The notes below the pieces were generated by a model. It did not search any database and had not been told where the DNA came from. It saw only the letters and a program-made list of their open reading frames with translations. From contig JOHN01000054.1 in NCBI GenBank assembly GCA_000719695.1, positions 1 through 53,920 of the forward strand: a DNA stretch of 53,920 nucleotides, written 5' to 3'. Below, piece by piece: positions 41,614-51,142 of this stretch. The DNA comes from Streptomyces sp. NRRL F-6131. Lineage in GTDB: Bacteria > Actinomycetota > Actinomycetes > Streptomycetales > Streptomycetaceae. Position numbers and translations under genes: made by a program. The number at the start of each line of letters is the position of its first letter. Positions within the stretch are counted from its first letter, which is position 1.

Positions 41614-44517
41614 GTGTCCCCGAGCAGCGAGACCGCGCACGGACAGCGACTCGTCATTGTCGAGTCGCCGGCCAAGGCGAAGACGATCAAGGGCTACCTT
41701 GGCCCCGGCTACATCGTCGAGGCCAGCGTCGGGCACATTCGCGACCTCCCGAGCACGGCCGCCGAGGTCCCGGACAAGTACACCGGCGAGGTGCGCCGCC
41801 TCGGGGTGGACGTGGACCACGACTTCGCCCCGATCTACGTGGTGAACGCGGACAAGAAGTCCCAGGTCAGCAAGTTGAAGTCGCTCCTCGCGGAGTCCGA
41901 CGAGCTCTTCCTCGCCACCGATGAGGACCGCGAGGGCGAGGCCATCGCGTGGCACCTCCAGCAGGTGCTCAAGCCCAAGGTGCCGGTGCACCGGATGGTG
42001 TTCCACGAGATCACCAAGGCCGCCATCCAGGAGGCCGTGGCCAACCCGCGCGAGCTGAACCAGCGTCTGGTCGACGCCCAGGAGACCCGCCGCATCCTCG
42101 ACCGCCTGTACGGCTTCGAGGTCTCGCCGGTGCTCTGGAAGAAGGTCATGCCGAAGCTGTCGGCGGGCCGCGTGCAGTCCGTGGCGACCCGGCTGGTCGT
42201 CGAGCGGGAGCGCGAGCGGATGGCGTTCCGCTCCGCCTCGTACTGGGACCTCGTCGGCACCTTCGGCACCGGCCGCACCGCGGCCGACGCGGCCAGCCCG
42301 GAGAGCTTCGGCGCCCGGCTGTCCTCCGTCGACGGCAAGCGGATCGCCAGCGGCCGCGACTTCGGCCCCGACGGCCGGCTCAAGGCGGGCAGCGCCAACA
42401 GCCTGCACCTGGACGAGCAGGCCGCCCGCGCGCTGGCCGCCGCCCTGGAGCAGACCGCCTTCTCGGTGCGCGGCGTCGAGTCCAAGCCGTACCGCCGCTC
42501 GCCGTACGCGCCGTTCCGCACCACCACGCTCCAGCAGGAGGCCAGCCGCAAGCTGGGCTTCGGCGCCAAGCGGACCATGCAGGTGGCCCAGAAGCTGTAC
42601 GAGAACGGCTTCATCACCTATATGCGTACCGACTCCACCACGCTGTCGGAGACGGCGGTCACCGCCGCCCGCGCGCAGGTCACCCAGCTGTACGGCGCCG
42701 ACTACCTGCCGGACGCGCCGCGCACCTACGCCTCCAAGGTGAAGAACGCCCAGGAGGCGCACGAGGCGGTCCGCCCGTCCGGCGACCGCTTCCGCACCCC
42801 CGCCGAGACCGGTCTGGGCGGCGACGACTTCAGGCTCTACGAGCTGATCTGGATGCGCACCGTCGCCTCCCAGATGAAGGACGCGGTCGGCCAGTCGGTC
42901 ACCGTGAAGGTGGGCGGCCGGGCCGCCGACGGCCGGGACGTCGAGTTCTCCGCCTCCGGCAAGATCATCACCTTCCACGGCTTCCTCAAGGCCTACGTCG
43001 AGGGCGCCGACGACCCCAACGCCGAGCTCGACGACCGCGAGCGCCGGCTGCCGCAGGTCGCCCAGGGCGACCCGCTGGCCGCCGAGCAGCTCACCCCCGA
43101 GGGCCACGCCACCAAGCCGCCGGCCCGCTACACCGAGGCCTCGCTGGTCAAGGAGCTGGAGGACCGGGAGATCGGCCGCCCCTCCACCTACGCCTCGATC
43201 ATCGACACCATCATCAACCGCAGGTACGTCTTCAAGAAGGGGACGGCGCTGGTGCCGTCGTTCCTCTCCTTCGCCGTGGTCAACCTGCTGGAGAAGCACT
43301 TCGGCCGACTGGTCGACTACGACTTCACCGCGAAGATGGAGGACGACCTCGACCGGATCGCCGCCGGTGAGGCGCAGTCCGTGCCGTGGCTGAAGCGCTT
43401 CTACTTCGGCGAGGGCGCCGGCGTGGGCCTGGTCGCGGGCGGCGCCGCCGAGGCCGGCAACGGCGACGGCGACCACCTCGGCGGCCTGAAGGAACTGGTC
43501 ACCGACCTCGGCGCGATCGACGCCCGGGAGATCAGCTCGTTCCGGGTCAGCGACGACATCACCCTGCGGGTCGGCCGCTACGGCCCCTACGTGGAGCGCG
43601 CCTCCGCCGTCGAGGGCGAGCCCGGCCAGCGGGCCGACATCCCCGACGAGCTGCCGCCGGACGAGCTGACCGTCGAGCTGGCGGAGGAGCTGCTGGCCAA
43701 GCCCAGCGGCGACTACGAGCTCGGCCCGGACCCGGTCTCCGGCAACATGCTGGTCGCCAAGGACGGCCGCTACGGGCCGTACGTCACCGAGATCCTGCCC
43801 GAGGGCACCCCCAAGACCGGCAAGAACGCCGTCAAGCCGCGGACCGCCTCGCTGTTCAAGACCATGGCGCTGGACACCGTCACGCTGGACGACGCGCTGA
43901 AGCTGCTCTCGCTGCCGCGCGTGGTCGGGGCGGACCAGGAGGGCGTGGAGATCACCGCGCAGAACGGCCGCTACGGGCCGTACCTCAAGCGCGGAACCGA
44001 CTCCCGCTCGCTCACCTCCGAGGACCAGCTGTTCACGGTCACCCTGGAGGAGGCGCTGGCGATCTACGCCCAGCCCAAGCAGCGCGGCCGGGCCGCGGCC
44101 GCGCCGCCGCTCAAGGAGCTGGGCACCGACCCGGTCAGCGAGCGCCCGGTGGTGGTCAAGGACGGCCGGTTCGGCCCGTACGTGACCGACGGCGAGACCA
44201 ACGCCACGCTCCGCAAGGACGACGAGGTCGAGACCATCACGCCCGAGCGGGGCTACGAGCTGCTCGCCGAGAAGCGGGCGCGCGGCCCGGTGAAGAAGAC
44301 GGCGAAGAAGGCTCCGGCGAAGAAGGCGGCGGCCAAGAAGACCGCGACGAAGACCGCGGCCAAGAAGACCACCGCGGCGGCCAAGACGGCGGCGAAGAAG
44401 ACCACCACCGTCAAGAAGACCGCCACCAAGACGGCGGCGGCCAAGAAGACCACCGCGAGCAAGACCACCGCGAGCAAGACCACCGCGAGCGGGACCACCG
44501 CCACCGACGAGGGCTGA
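41614..44517 (+). CDS. topA: DNA topoisomerase I
   Basis: 967 aa from GTG 41614 (GGGAGAGAAGAG upstream; longer in-frame starts to 41503 lack support). TOPRIM domain: LVIVESPAKAKTIKGYLG and LFLATDEDREGEAIAWHL. Catalytic Tyr336 in GFITYMRTDSTTLSE. The C-terminal half has four topoisomerase C-terminal repeats with the recurring GRYGPY / GRFGPY motif. No zinc fingers. The last ~75 residues are a Lys/Ala/Thr tail (KKTAKKAPAKKAAAKKTATK and more) typical of actinobacterial TopA, which raises processivity. It relaxes negative supercoils; essential in Streptomyces. Confidence 0.98.
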   Translation: MSPSSETAHGQRLVIVESPAKAKTIKGYLGPGYIVEASVGHIRDLPSTAAEVPDKYTGEVRRLGVDVDHDFAPIYVVNADKKSQVSKLKSLLAESDELFLATDEDREGEAIAWHLQQVLKPKVPVHRMVFHEITKAAIQEAVANPRELNQRLVDAQETRRILDRLYGFEVSPVLWKKVMPKLSAGRVQSVATRLVVERERERMAFRSASYWDLVGTFGTGRTAADAASPESFGARLSSVDGKRIASGRDFGPDGRLKAGSANSLHLDEQAARALAAALEQTAFSVRGVESKPYRRSPYAPFRTTTLQQEASRKLGFGAKRTMQVAQKLYENGFITYMRTDSTTLSETAVTAARAQVTQLYGADYLPDAPRTYASKVKNAQEAHEAVRPSGDRFRTPAETGLGGDDFRLYELIWMRTVASQMKDAVGQSVTVKVGGRAADGRDVEFSASGKIITFHGFLKAYVEGADDPNAELDDRERRLPQVAQGDPLAAEQLTPEGHATKPPARYTEASLVKELEDREIGRPSTYASIIDTIINRRYVFKKGTALVPSFLSFAVVNLLEKHFGRLVDYDFTAKMEDDLDRIAAGEAQSVPWLKRFYFGEGAGVGLVAGGAAEAGNGDGDHLGGLKELVTDLGAIDAREISSFRVSDDITLRVGRYGPYVERASAVEGEPGQRADIPDELPPDELTVELAEELLAKPSGDYELGPDPVSGNMLVAKDGRYGPYVTEILPEGTPKTGKNAVKPRTASLFKTMALDTVTLDDALKLLSLPRVVGADQEGVEITAQNGRYGPYLKRGTDSRSLTSEDQLFTVTLEEALAIYAQPKQRGRAAAAPPLKELGTDPVSERPVVVKDGRFGPYVTDGETNATLRKDDEVETITPERGYELLAEKRARGPVKKTAKKAPAKKAAAKKTATKTAAKKTTAAAKTAAKKTTTVKKTATKTAAAKKTTASKTTASKTTASGTTATDEG

Positions 44518-44534
44518 TCCCGGTCGGAGGCACC

Positions 44535-44568
44535 CGGGCCCGCGTCCGCCCCGGCGGACGCGGGCCCG
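44535..44568 (+). terminator. Intrinsic terminator after topA
   Basis: A perfect 16-bp stem (CGGGCCCGCGTCCGCC with GGCGGACGCGGGCCCG) around a CC centre, 17 bp past the stop. Confidence 0.85.
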
Positions 44569-44717
44569 ATCCGTTCGCGAACCGGCTCCGGCCGGCCCAC
44601 GGACCGGCCGCCCGGTTCGCGGGCGGGGCGTGACAGGGGCGTACGCGGTCTGTCACAACCCGGTGGCGGCGCCCGCCCGGAGCCGTGCTCCCCTCTTTTG
44701 CGCCATGCCCCGACCGC

Positions 44718-44723
44718 TACGCT
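44718..44723 (+). promoter_or_regulatory. -10 element of a probable leaderless promoter for tmk
   Basis: TACGCT lies exactly 6 nt before the ATG at 44730; no ribosome site is present. Confidence 0.6.
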
Positions 44724-44729
44724 GACCGT

Positions 44730-47700
44730 ATGACGAGCGAGGAGCAGCCCACCCCCAGCGCCGCGGCGGTCGCCGGACCCGGCACGCCCGACCTGCCCGA
44801 GGTCGCGCCCGCCGGGACCGCCGGCGAGCGGATCCGGGCGCTGCTGAGGCTGCGCCCCTACCGGCGCCTGTGGACCACCCAGCTGATCGGCGGCACCGCC
44901 GACCGGCTCGGCCTGCTGGTCCTGCTGGTGCTGACCGTGATCGCCGCCGTGCTCGGCGAGCAGTTCGGCGACCTGCCGCGCAGCCTCGGCTTCGCGGTCG
45001 CCGCCGTCTTCGCCACCCGGTTGGCCGCCACCGGACTGGTCGGTGCCGCCCTGCTCGGCCCGGTGCACGGACTGCTCAGCGGAAAGCTCGACCGGCGCTG
45101 GACGCTCTTCGGCGCCGACGCGCTGCGGGCCGTGCTGATCGGACTCGCCCCGTGGTGGATCGTCTGGCTGGGCTCCGGCCCGAAGCCCTCCGGCGCCGCG
45201 ACCTGGGTGCTGCTCGCCACCGTCTTCCTGACCGGTGCCGCCGAGCGGGTCTGGGCGATCGCCAAGGCCGCGGCCGTCCCGGCCCTGCTGCCGCCGGTCG
45301 ACCCCTACGCCCCCGCCGCCGAGCAGCGCCCGTCCGCCGCCAACCTGGCCGTCGTCCGGACCCTGGACCACCGCACCGGGTGGGCCACCGTGCCGCTCGG
45401 CGCCGCCGCGCTGGTCGCGCTCACCCTGCTCAACAACGTCTTCGCGGCGCTCGGCTCGGACTGGCTGCGGGCCCACCAGACCACCTTCGCCGCCCTCGGC
45501 GCGGCCGCCCTGTTCGCCGTCTCGGCCACCCGGGTGCAGCTCCAGGAGCTGCCCGGCGGCCCCGTCCGGGTGCGGCCGGTCTCGCCGCTGCGGGGGCTGC
45601 GCGCCCCGACCGACGCCACCCCCGGTCCCGCCCTGGCCAAGGGCCGCACCGGCTCCGCCCCGTACTTCACCTTCGCGGTCTCCGCCGGGTACGCGACGAT
45701 GGCCGGCGTCGCCGCGCTGGCCCTGCTCACCGCCGCCGAGCACCGTGCCGGGCCGATCGGCTACGGCCTGCTGGTGCTGGCCGCCACCGGCGTCCCCGCG
45801 CTGGGCGTTCGGCTCACCCGGGCCGTCCTGCCCGCGCTCTCCCGCCGTCGGCTGCTCGCGCTGGCCCTGCTCACCGAGGGCGTCGCGCTGGTCCTGGCCG
45901 GCCTGGTGCTGGACTTCGTGCTCCTGCTGCTGCTCACCGTGCTGGCCGCGCTGGCCGCCGGTGTGGTGATCTCCGCCGGCCGCAGCCTGCTCGCCCTGGA
46001 GGTCGAGGAGGCCCGGCTGCCCAAGGTCACCGAGCACCTGAACGCGGTGCTGCGGGTCGTGGTCGGCGCCGCGCTGGTCGGCGTCCCGCTGATCGCCGCC
46101 GCCTACGGCGACGTCGACTACGGCGCGGTCGAGCCCGGCTCCTTCACCTTCATCCACGGCGGTGCGGCCCTCGCGGTCGCCACCGCCGGAGTGCTCACCC
46201 TGGTCCTGGCCCTCGTGGTGCTGCTGCGCACCGACGACCGGCGCGGCACGGTGCCGTTCGGCCGGGACCTGGTCGACGCGGTGCGCGGTGCCTCCGGTCC
46301 CGCTCCGCACCGGGCGGGCACCGGCTTCTTCATCGCCCTGGAGGGCGGCGACGGCGCCGGCAAGTCCACCCAGGCCCAGGCCCTCGCCGAGTGGATCCGC
46401 GGCAAGGGCCACGAGGTCGTGCTCACCCGCGAGCCCGGCGGCAGCCCGATCGGGCAGCGGCTGCGCAGCCTCGTCCTGGACGTCGGCAACACCGGCCTCT
46501 CGCACCGCGCCGAGGCGCTGATCTACGCGGCCGACCGGGCCGAGCACGTCGAGAACGTGATCCGCCCGGCGCTGGCCCGCGGCGCCGTGGTCATCACCGA
46601 CCGCTACATGGACTCCTCGATCGCCTACCAGGGCGCCGGCCGCGACCTGGCCGCCACCGAGGTGGCCCGGATCTCCCGCTGGGCGACCGGCGGGCTGATG
46701 CCCGACCTGACCGTGGTGCTGGACGTCGACCCGACCCGGGCCCGGGAGCGCTTCACCGAGGCGCTGGACCGGCTGGAGTCCGAGCCGACCGAGTTCCACC
46801 AGCGGGTCCGGTCCGGCTTCCTGGCGCTCGCCGCCGCCGACCCGGCGCGCTACCTGGTCGTCGACGGCAGCCAGGCCCCCGGCGTCGTCACCACCGCGAT
46901 CCGGCACCGCCTCGACCGCGAGCTGCCGCTCTCCGCGCAGGAGCGGGCCGCCCGTGCCGAGCAGGAGCGCAAGGCCGCCGAGGAGGCGCGCCGCCGCGCC
47001 GAGGAGGAGGCCCGCAAGCGCGCCGAGGAGGAGGCCGCCGAGCGGAAGCGGCAGGAGGTGCTGGCGCAGCTCCGGGCCGAGCAGGCGGAGAAGGAGCGGC
47101 TGGCCAAGGAGGAGGCCGAACGGGTCGCCGCCGAGGCCGCGCGCAAGGCCGCCGAGGAGGCGCGTCTGCGGGCGGAGGAGGAGGCCCGCAAGCGGGCCGA
47201 GGAGGAAGCGAAGCGGCGGGCCGAGGAAGAGGCGCGCCGGGCCGCCGAGGAGGCCGAGCGCAAGCGGCTCGCCGAGGAGGCGGCCGCCCGGGCCGAGCTC
47301 CAGCGCCAGCGTGAGCTGGCCCGCGAGGAGCAGCGGCGCCGGGCGGAGGAGGCGCTGCAGCGGGCCGAGGAGGCCCGGCTGGCGCAGGCCGCCGCGCTGG
47401 CGGCCGCCGCCGCGGCCGCCGCCGAGGCGGCGGAGCGTGCGGAGCGGGACCCGGAGGCTGCTCCGGGTGCGGCGCCTTCGGGCGGCGCGGACGACGCGGT
47501 GACCACCGAGCTGCGGGTCGTGAAGGACGGCGGTCCGGCGGACCGGCGGGACGGCATCGACGCGACGAAGGAGTTCCCGGTGCTGCGCGGCGGCGCCGAC
47601 GGGCGGCCCGGTGACGCGGCGGACGTGCCGGACCCGGCGGCGGACGTGACGGCGACGACGAAGCTTCCGGTCGTGCCGGACGTTCCGGCCGGCCCGGGTG

Positions 47701-48227
47701 CGCCGGGTGTGCCGGGTGCGGCCGCGGACGAGACGACGGTGCTGCCGCGGATTCCGGCGGTGGACGAGACGGCCGTGCTGCCGCGGATCGAGTCGGGCCG
47801 GCCCGGTGACGGGGTGCCGCCGGGTCTCTGGCGGGACGAGCGGCCGGGCGCCGCACCCCGTCCGGCGCCGGTGGACCGACCGTCCGACCGTCCGGCGGAC
47901 CGCCCCGTGGACAGCACCCGTGAGCTGCCCGTCGTCGACCCGCAGCAGCCGGCCGCCGCCGAGCCGCGGCCCCGGCCGGAGTGGGCCGAGGAGACCCCGC
48001 TGGACGACCTGCCCAGCCTCACCGACACCCTGCTCGGCTCCCGCGAGGAGTGGGAGCACTGGAACCAGGGCGGTCCGGCCGCCCCGCCCGCCCCGTCCGG
48101 TCCGGGTGCCCCCGCCGGCCGGGACGGCGCCGCCCGTGACAGCCGTGACGACCGCGCCGGCCGTGACGGTGACGGCGGCCAGGACGGCGGCCGGGGCAAG
48201 GGCCGCCGCTGGGGTCGCCGGAGCTGA
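44730..48227 (+). CDS. tmk: Fusion: MFS-like membrane domain + thymidylate kinase + coiled coil
   Basis: 1165 aa. Residues ~30-520 have about 12 hydrophobic helices in an MFS-transporter-like layout (RLWTTQLIGGTADRLGLLVLL; SAGYATMAGVAALALLT). Residues ~530-735 are a complete thymidylate kinase: FFIALEGGDGAGKSTQAQAL (P-loop, from 538), VLTREPGGSPIGQRLR and VVITDRYMDSSIAYQGAGR. Residues ~737-905 are a charged Ala/Glu/Arg/Lys coiled coil (EEARRRAEEEARKRAEEEA and similar). The last ~260 are Pro/Asp-rich and disordered. It is probably the only dTMP kinase, hence essential, and would be membrane-bound. The fusion is usual in Streptomyces. Confidence 0.95.
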   Translation: MTSEEQPTPSAAAVAGPGTPDLPEVAPAGTAGERIRALLRLRPYRRLWTTQLIGGTADRLGLLVLLVLTVIAAVLGEQFGDLPRSLGFAVAAVFATRLAATGLVGAALLGPVHGLLSGKLDRRWTLFGADALRAVLIGLAPWWIVWLGSGPKPSGAATWVLLATVFLTGAAERVWAIAKAAAVPALLPPVDPYAPAAEQRPSAANLAVVRTLDHRTGWATVPLGAAALVALTLLNNVFAALGSDWLRAHQTTFAALGAAALFAVSATRVQLQELPGGPVRVRPVSPLRGLRAPTDATPGPALAKGRTGSAPYFTFAVSAGYATMAGVAALALLTAAEHRAGPIGYGLLVLAATGVPALGVRLTRAVLPALSRRRLLALALLTEGVALVLAGLVLDFVLLLLLTVLAALAAGVVISAGRSLLALEVEEARLPKVTEHLNAVLRVVVGAALVGVPLIAAAYGDVDYGAVEPGSFTFIHGGAALAVATAGVLTLVLALVVLLRTDDRRGTVPFGRDLVDAVRGASGPAPHRAGTGFFIALEGGDGAGKSTQAQALAEWIRGKGHEVVLTREPGGSPIGQRLRSLVLDVGNTGLSHRAEALIYAADRAEHVENVIRPALARGAVVITDRYMDSSIAYQGAGRDLAATEVARISRWATGGLMPDLTVVLDVDPTRARERFTEALDRLESEPTEFHQRVRSGFLALAAADPARYLVVDGSQAPGVVTTAIRHRLDRELPLSAQERAARAEQERKAAEEARRRAEEEARKRAEEEAAERKRQEVLAQLRAEQAEKERLAKEEAERVAAEAARKAAEEARLRAEEEARKRAEEEAKRRAEEEARRAAEEAERKRLAEEAAARAELQRQRELAREEQRRRAEEALQRAEEARLAQAAALAAAAAAAAEAAERAERDPEAAPGAAPSGGADDAVTTELRVVKDGGPADRRDGIDATKEFPVLRGGADGRPGDAADVPDPAADVTATTKLPVVPDVPAGPGAPGVPGAAADETTVLPRIPAVDETAVLPRIESGRPGDGVPPGLWRDERPGAAPRPAPVDRPSDRPADRPVDSTRELPVVDPQQPAAAEPRPRPEWAEETPLDDLPSLTDTLLGSREEWEHWNQGGPAAPPAPSGPGAPAGRDGAARDSRDDRAGRDGDGGQDGGRGKGRRWGRRS

Positions 48228-48434
48228 CCCGTCCGGCCCCCGCGACGGTCGGACGGCTCCGCGCGAGCGCCGGCCGGGCGGGGTCCGGACCCACCGGGCG
48301 ACGTCGTAGCGGGCACGTATGCTCGACGGCGGGAAGCGGGAGACGACGCACGGGCGGTCCGTCCGGCGGCGCCCGGCTCCCGCCGTCGCCGGTGTGGGCG
48401 GGGGCGGCAGTCCGTACCGAGCTTGGGAGCAGCA

Positions 48435-49646
48435 GTGGCCGTCTGGGACGACCTGGTGGGCCAGGAGCGGGTGGTCGAGCAGCTGACCGCCGCCGCCCGG
48501 GCGGCCGGGGCGATCGTCGGTGCCGGGCGCGGAGCCCAGCCGGAGGCCGGCACCAACGCCTCGCTGATGACGCACGCCTGGCTGTTCACCGGTCCGCCCG
48601 GGGCCGGCCAGACCACCGCGGCGCGGGCCTTCGCCGCCGCGCTCCAGTGCACCAGCCCCGACCTCGCGCTCGGCGGCACCCCCGGCTGCGGCTTCTGCGA
48701 CGGCTGCCACACCGTCCTCGCGGGCAGCCACGCCGACGTGAAGTACGTCCGCACCGACGGGCTGTCCATCGGCGTCGGCGACATGCGCGACCTCGTGCTG
48801 CGCGCCTCCAGCTACCCGACCGGCGGCCGCTGGTCGGTGATCCTGGTCGAGGCCGCCCACCGGCTCACCGAGGCCGCCGCCAACGCGCTGCTCAAGGGCG
48901 TGGAGGAGCCCTCCCCGCGCACCGTCTGGCTGCTCTGCGCACCCTCCGTGCAGGACGTGCTGCCGACCATCCGGTCCCGCTGCCGCCTGCTGGTGCTGCG
49001 CACGCCGGCCGCCGAGGCGGTCGCCGACATGCTGGTGCGGCGCGACGGCGTCGAACCGCACACCGCCCGGCTGGCCGCCCTCGCCGGGCAGGGTGACATC
49101 GAGCGCTCGCGCCGGCTGGCCGTCGACGACCAGGCCCGCTCGCGGCGCACCGAGGTGCTGCGGATCCCGCTGGAGGTCGGCGACATCGGCGGCTGCCTGG
49201 CCGCCGCCCAGCGCCTGGTCGACACCGCCAAGGCCGATGCCGAGGCGCTCGCCGAGACCCAGGACGCCAAGGAGACCGACGACCTCAGGGCCGCGTACGG
49301 GGCGTCCGAGGGCGGCAAGGCGCCGCGCGGCATGGCCGGGGCGGTCAAGGAGCTGGAGAAGCGGCAGAAGAGCCGGGCCACCCGCACCCGCCGCGAGACC
49401 CTCGGCGTCGCCCTGCTGGACCTGCTCGGCTTCTACCGGGACGTGCTCGCGCTGCAGCTCGGTTCGACCGGGGCGCTGGCCAACGAGGACCAGCGGCAGG
49501 CGCTCGACCGAGTCGCCCAGGCCGGTCCGCCGGAGTCCACGCTGCGCCGGATCGAGGCGGTGCTCGCCTGTCGGCAGGCGCTGGACCGCAACGTCGATCC
49601 ACTGCTGGCCGTCGAGGCGATGACGGTGGCCCTGCGCGCGGGCTGA
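48435..49646 (+). CDS. holB: DNA polymerase III delta' subunit (clamp loader)
   Basis: 403 aa from GTG 48435 (GGGAG upstream). An AAA+ clamp-loader subunit: VWDDLVGQERVVEQL, HAWLFTGPPGAGQTTAARAFAAALQC, the zinc module CGFCDGCHTV, VILVEAAHRLTEAAANALLKGVEEP and IRSRCRLLVLRT (SRC motif). The Walker A lysine is Gln59 and the DEAD-type Asp is absent, as expected for delta', which does not hydrolyse ATP. It works with DnaX and delta to load the beta clamp. TATGCT ~110 bp upstream may be its -10 box. Confidence 0.93.
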   Translation: MAVWDDLVGQERVVEQLTAAARAAGAIVGAGRGAQPEAGTNASLMTHAWLFTGPPGAGQTTAARAFAAALQCTSPDLALGGTPGCGFCDGCHTVLAGSHADVKYVRTDGLSIGVGDMRDLVLRASSYPTGGRWSVILVEAAHRLTEAAANALLKGVEEPSPRTVWLLCAPSVQDVLPTIRSRCRLLVLRTPAAEAVADMLVRRDGVEPHTARLAALAGQGDIERSRRLAVDDQARSRRTEVLRIPLEVGDIGGCLAAAQRLVDTAKADAEALAETQDAKETDDLRAAYGASEGGKAPRGMAGAVKELEKRQKSRATRTRRETLGVALLDLLGFYRDVLALQLGSTGALANEDQRQALDRVAQAGPPESTLRRIEAVLACRQALDRNVDPLLAVEAMTVALRAG

Positions 49647-49871
49647 CCCGCCGCGGGACGGGTCGGCCCTCGGGGTGCCGGTACGGCTTCCCGCCCCAGT
49701 GCGGCGTCCCACCTTCGAGTGAACGAGCGATACGCGCCGGGCGCACCCACGTGCGACGTCCGGCTCGTCCCGCACGCTGGGGGCCGACTGCGCCCCGCCG
49801 CCGGGGCCGTCGCTCCCGTACGGTGCCGGGCCCGACCGCCCGTCCGGCCCTCCCCCGAGGTGGTGCGTCCC

Positions 49872-51050
49872 ATGGTCCGTTCGCTTCTGGTCGTTCCCCT
49901 GCTGGCTGCCGCCGGAGGCGGGGTCTGGTTGGCCCGCGGCGCGCTGGTGCGCTGGCGGGACCTGCGGGCCGCCGAGACGTACGAGCTGAGCGGGGACCGG
50001 TGGCCGATGCTGGTCCGGGCGGCCGGGGCGATGACCTGCGGGGTCTGCGTCACGGTGCTGACGTTGCTGACGGCGCTCGGTGTGTTCGGGGACCTGGGGG
50101 GCGGGGTGGCCGGGCGGACCGGTTCGGCCGCCGACCGGTTCGACGGGGGCGGAGCCGGGGCCGGGGCCGGGGCCGAGGGCCTCGCCGGGCCCGGGGGCCG
50201 GCCGGCCGCTCCGCCGGTCGAGGCCGCGGCCGCCGAGGCGGCCGCCGGCGCCCCCGCGAGCGCTGCGGCGCCCTCCCCGGCACCGGTGGTCAGCCGGTTC
50301 GACAGCGTCGGCCGCCCGGGTGGCGGCGAACTGCTCCAGTCGGCCGTCCCCGGCCCCGACGGCCACCCGCGCAACGTCCGGGTCTGGCTGCCCGCCGAGT
50401 ACGCCAAGGACCCCAACGCCCGTTTCCCGGTCGTCGTGATGCACGCCGCGACCCCGCGGAAGACCGCCGACACCGAGGTCCCGGACGTGTTCGAGGGCCT
50501 CGCCTCCGCCGTGCAGACCACCAAGGCCAAGCCGTTCATCCTGGTCGCCCCGGAGGCGCCGAACGGCACCGCGCACCCCTGCGAGCTGGTCGCCGCCGCC
50601 CCGATGGCCGTCGCCGACGACGCGGCGCTGCGCACCACCATCGCCGCCACCTTCCGCACCCTGCCGCCCGGACCGGCCGCCTGGGGCACGCTCGGTGTCG
50701 GGGACGGCGCGCCCTGCGCGGCCGCGGCCGGCCTGGCCCGCCCCGACCTGTACGGCGCGGCGGCGGCCGTCTCCGGCCGGTACGACACCACCGCGCTCGC
50801 CCGGACCGGCGCCGAGGCTCCCACCACCGCGAGCCCCAGACTGCTGCTCGCCGCCGGGAAGGCCGACACCGCCGGGCTGGACGCCGCGCGCAAGCTCCAG
50901 ACGGCCCTGCGCGGCGGCACCGGGGCCGCCGCCCGCGCCGAGGTGCGGATCTCCGACAACGCGACGGACTACTCGGCGGACCGGATCCGGCTGCGGCTGG
51001 TCCGGCAGGCCGCGCAGTACCTCGGCGAGACGCTCGGCAGGACGTCCTGA
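49872..51050 (+). CDS. Membrane-anchored esterase-like (alpha/beta fold) protein lacking the catalytic serine
   Basis: 392 aa from ATG 49872; GTGs further upstream are possible. Two hydrophobic helices (SLLVVPLLAAAGGGVWLA; MTCGVCVTVLTLLTALGVFG) flank a cytoplasmic loop, then a long Gly/Ala/Pro linker, then an extracytoplasmic esterase/mycolyltransferase-like domain (RNVRVWLPAEYAKDPNARFPVVVMHAATP; KPFILVAPEAPNG). At the nucleophile elbow the sequence is GVGDGAPCAAAAGLARPDLYGAAAAVSG: the GxSxG serine is Gly277. Two cysteines may pair (HPCELV, APCAAA). Catalysis is doubtful. Confidence 0.8.
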   Translation: MVRSLLVVPLLAAAGGGVWLARGALVRWRDLRAAETYELSGDRWPMLVRAAGAMTCGVCVTVLTLLTALGVFGDLGGGVAGRTGSAADRFDGGGAGAGAGAEGLAGPGGRPAAPPVEAAAAEAAAGAPASAAAPSPAPVVSRFDSVGRPGGGELLQSAVPGPDGHPRNVRVWLPAEYAKDPNARFPVVVMHAATPRKTADTEVPDVFEGLASAVQTTKAKPFILVAPEAPNGTAHPCELVAAAPMAVADDAALRTTIAATFRTLPPGPAAWGTLGVGDGAPCAAAAGLARPDLYGAAAAVSGRYDTTALARTGAEAPTTASPRLLLAAGKADTAGLDAARKLQTALRGGTGAAARAEVRISDNATDYSADRIRLRLVRQAAQYLGETLGRTS

Positions 51051-51142
51051 GCCTGCGGGGGCCCCGTCGCGGGCACTACGCTTCCGGTACCCCGGGTGGC
51101 AGCGAGGCCGCCACCGGGCGTGAACGGCTGAGGGGATCCCAC

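Noticed and set aside
44290..44515. CRISPR-like or regulatory repeats at the 3' end of topA
   Set aside because: They are in-frame Lys/Ala/Thr codons of the known basic TopA tail.
46960..47450. Regulatory direct repeats in the tmk fusion
   Set aside because: They encode the Ala/Glu/Arg coiled coil and follow codon periodicity.
49751..51142. In-frame N-terminal extension of the tripeptidyl-peptidase-like protein
   Set aside because: The extension overlaps the esterase-like gene in another frame and would put the signal sequence in mid-protein; ATG 51143 has a good ribosome site.
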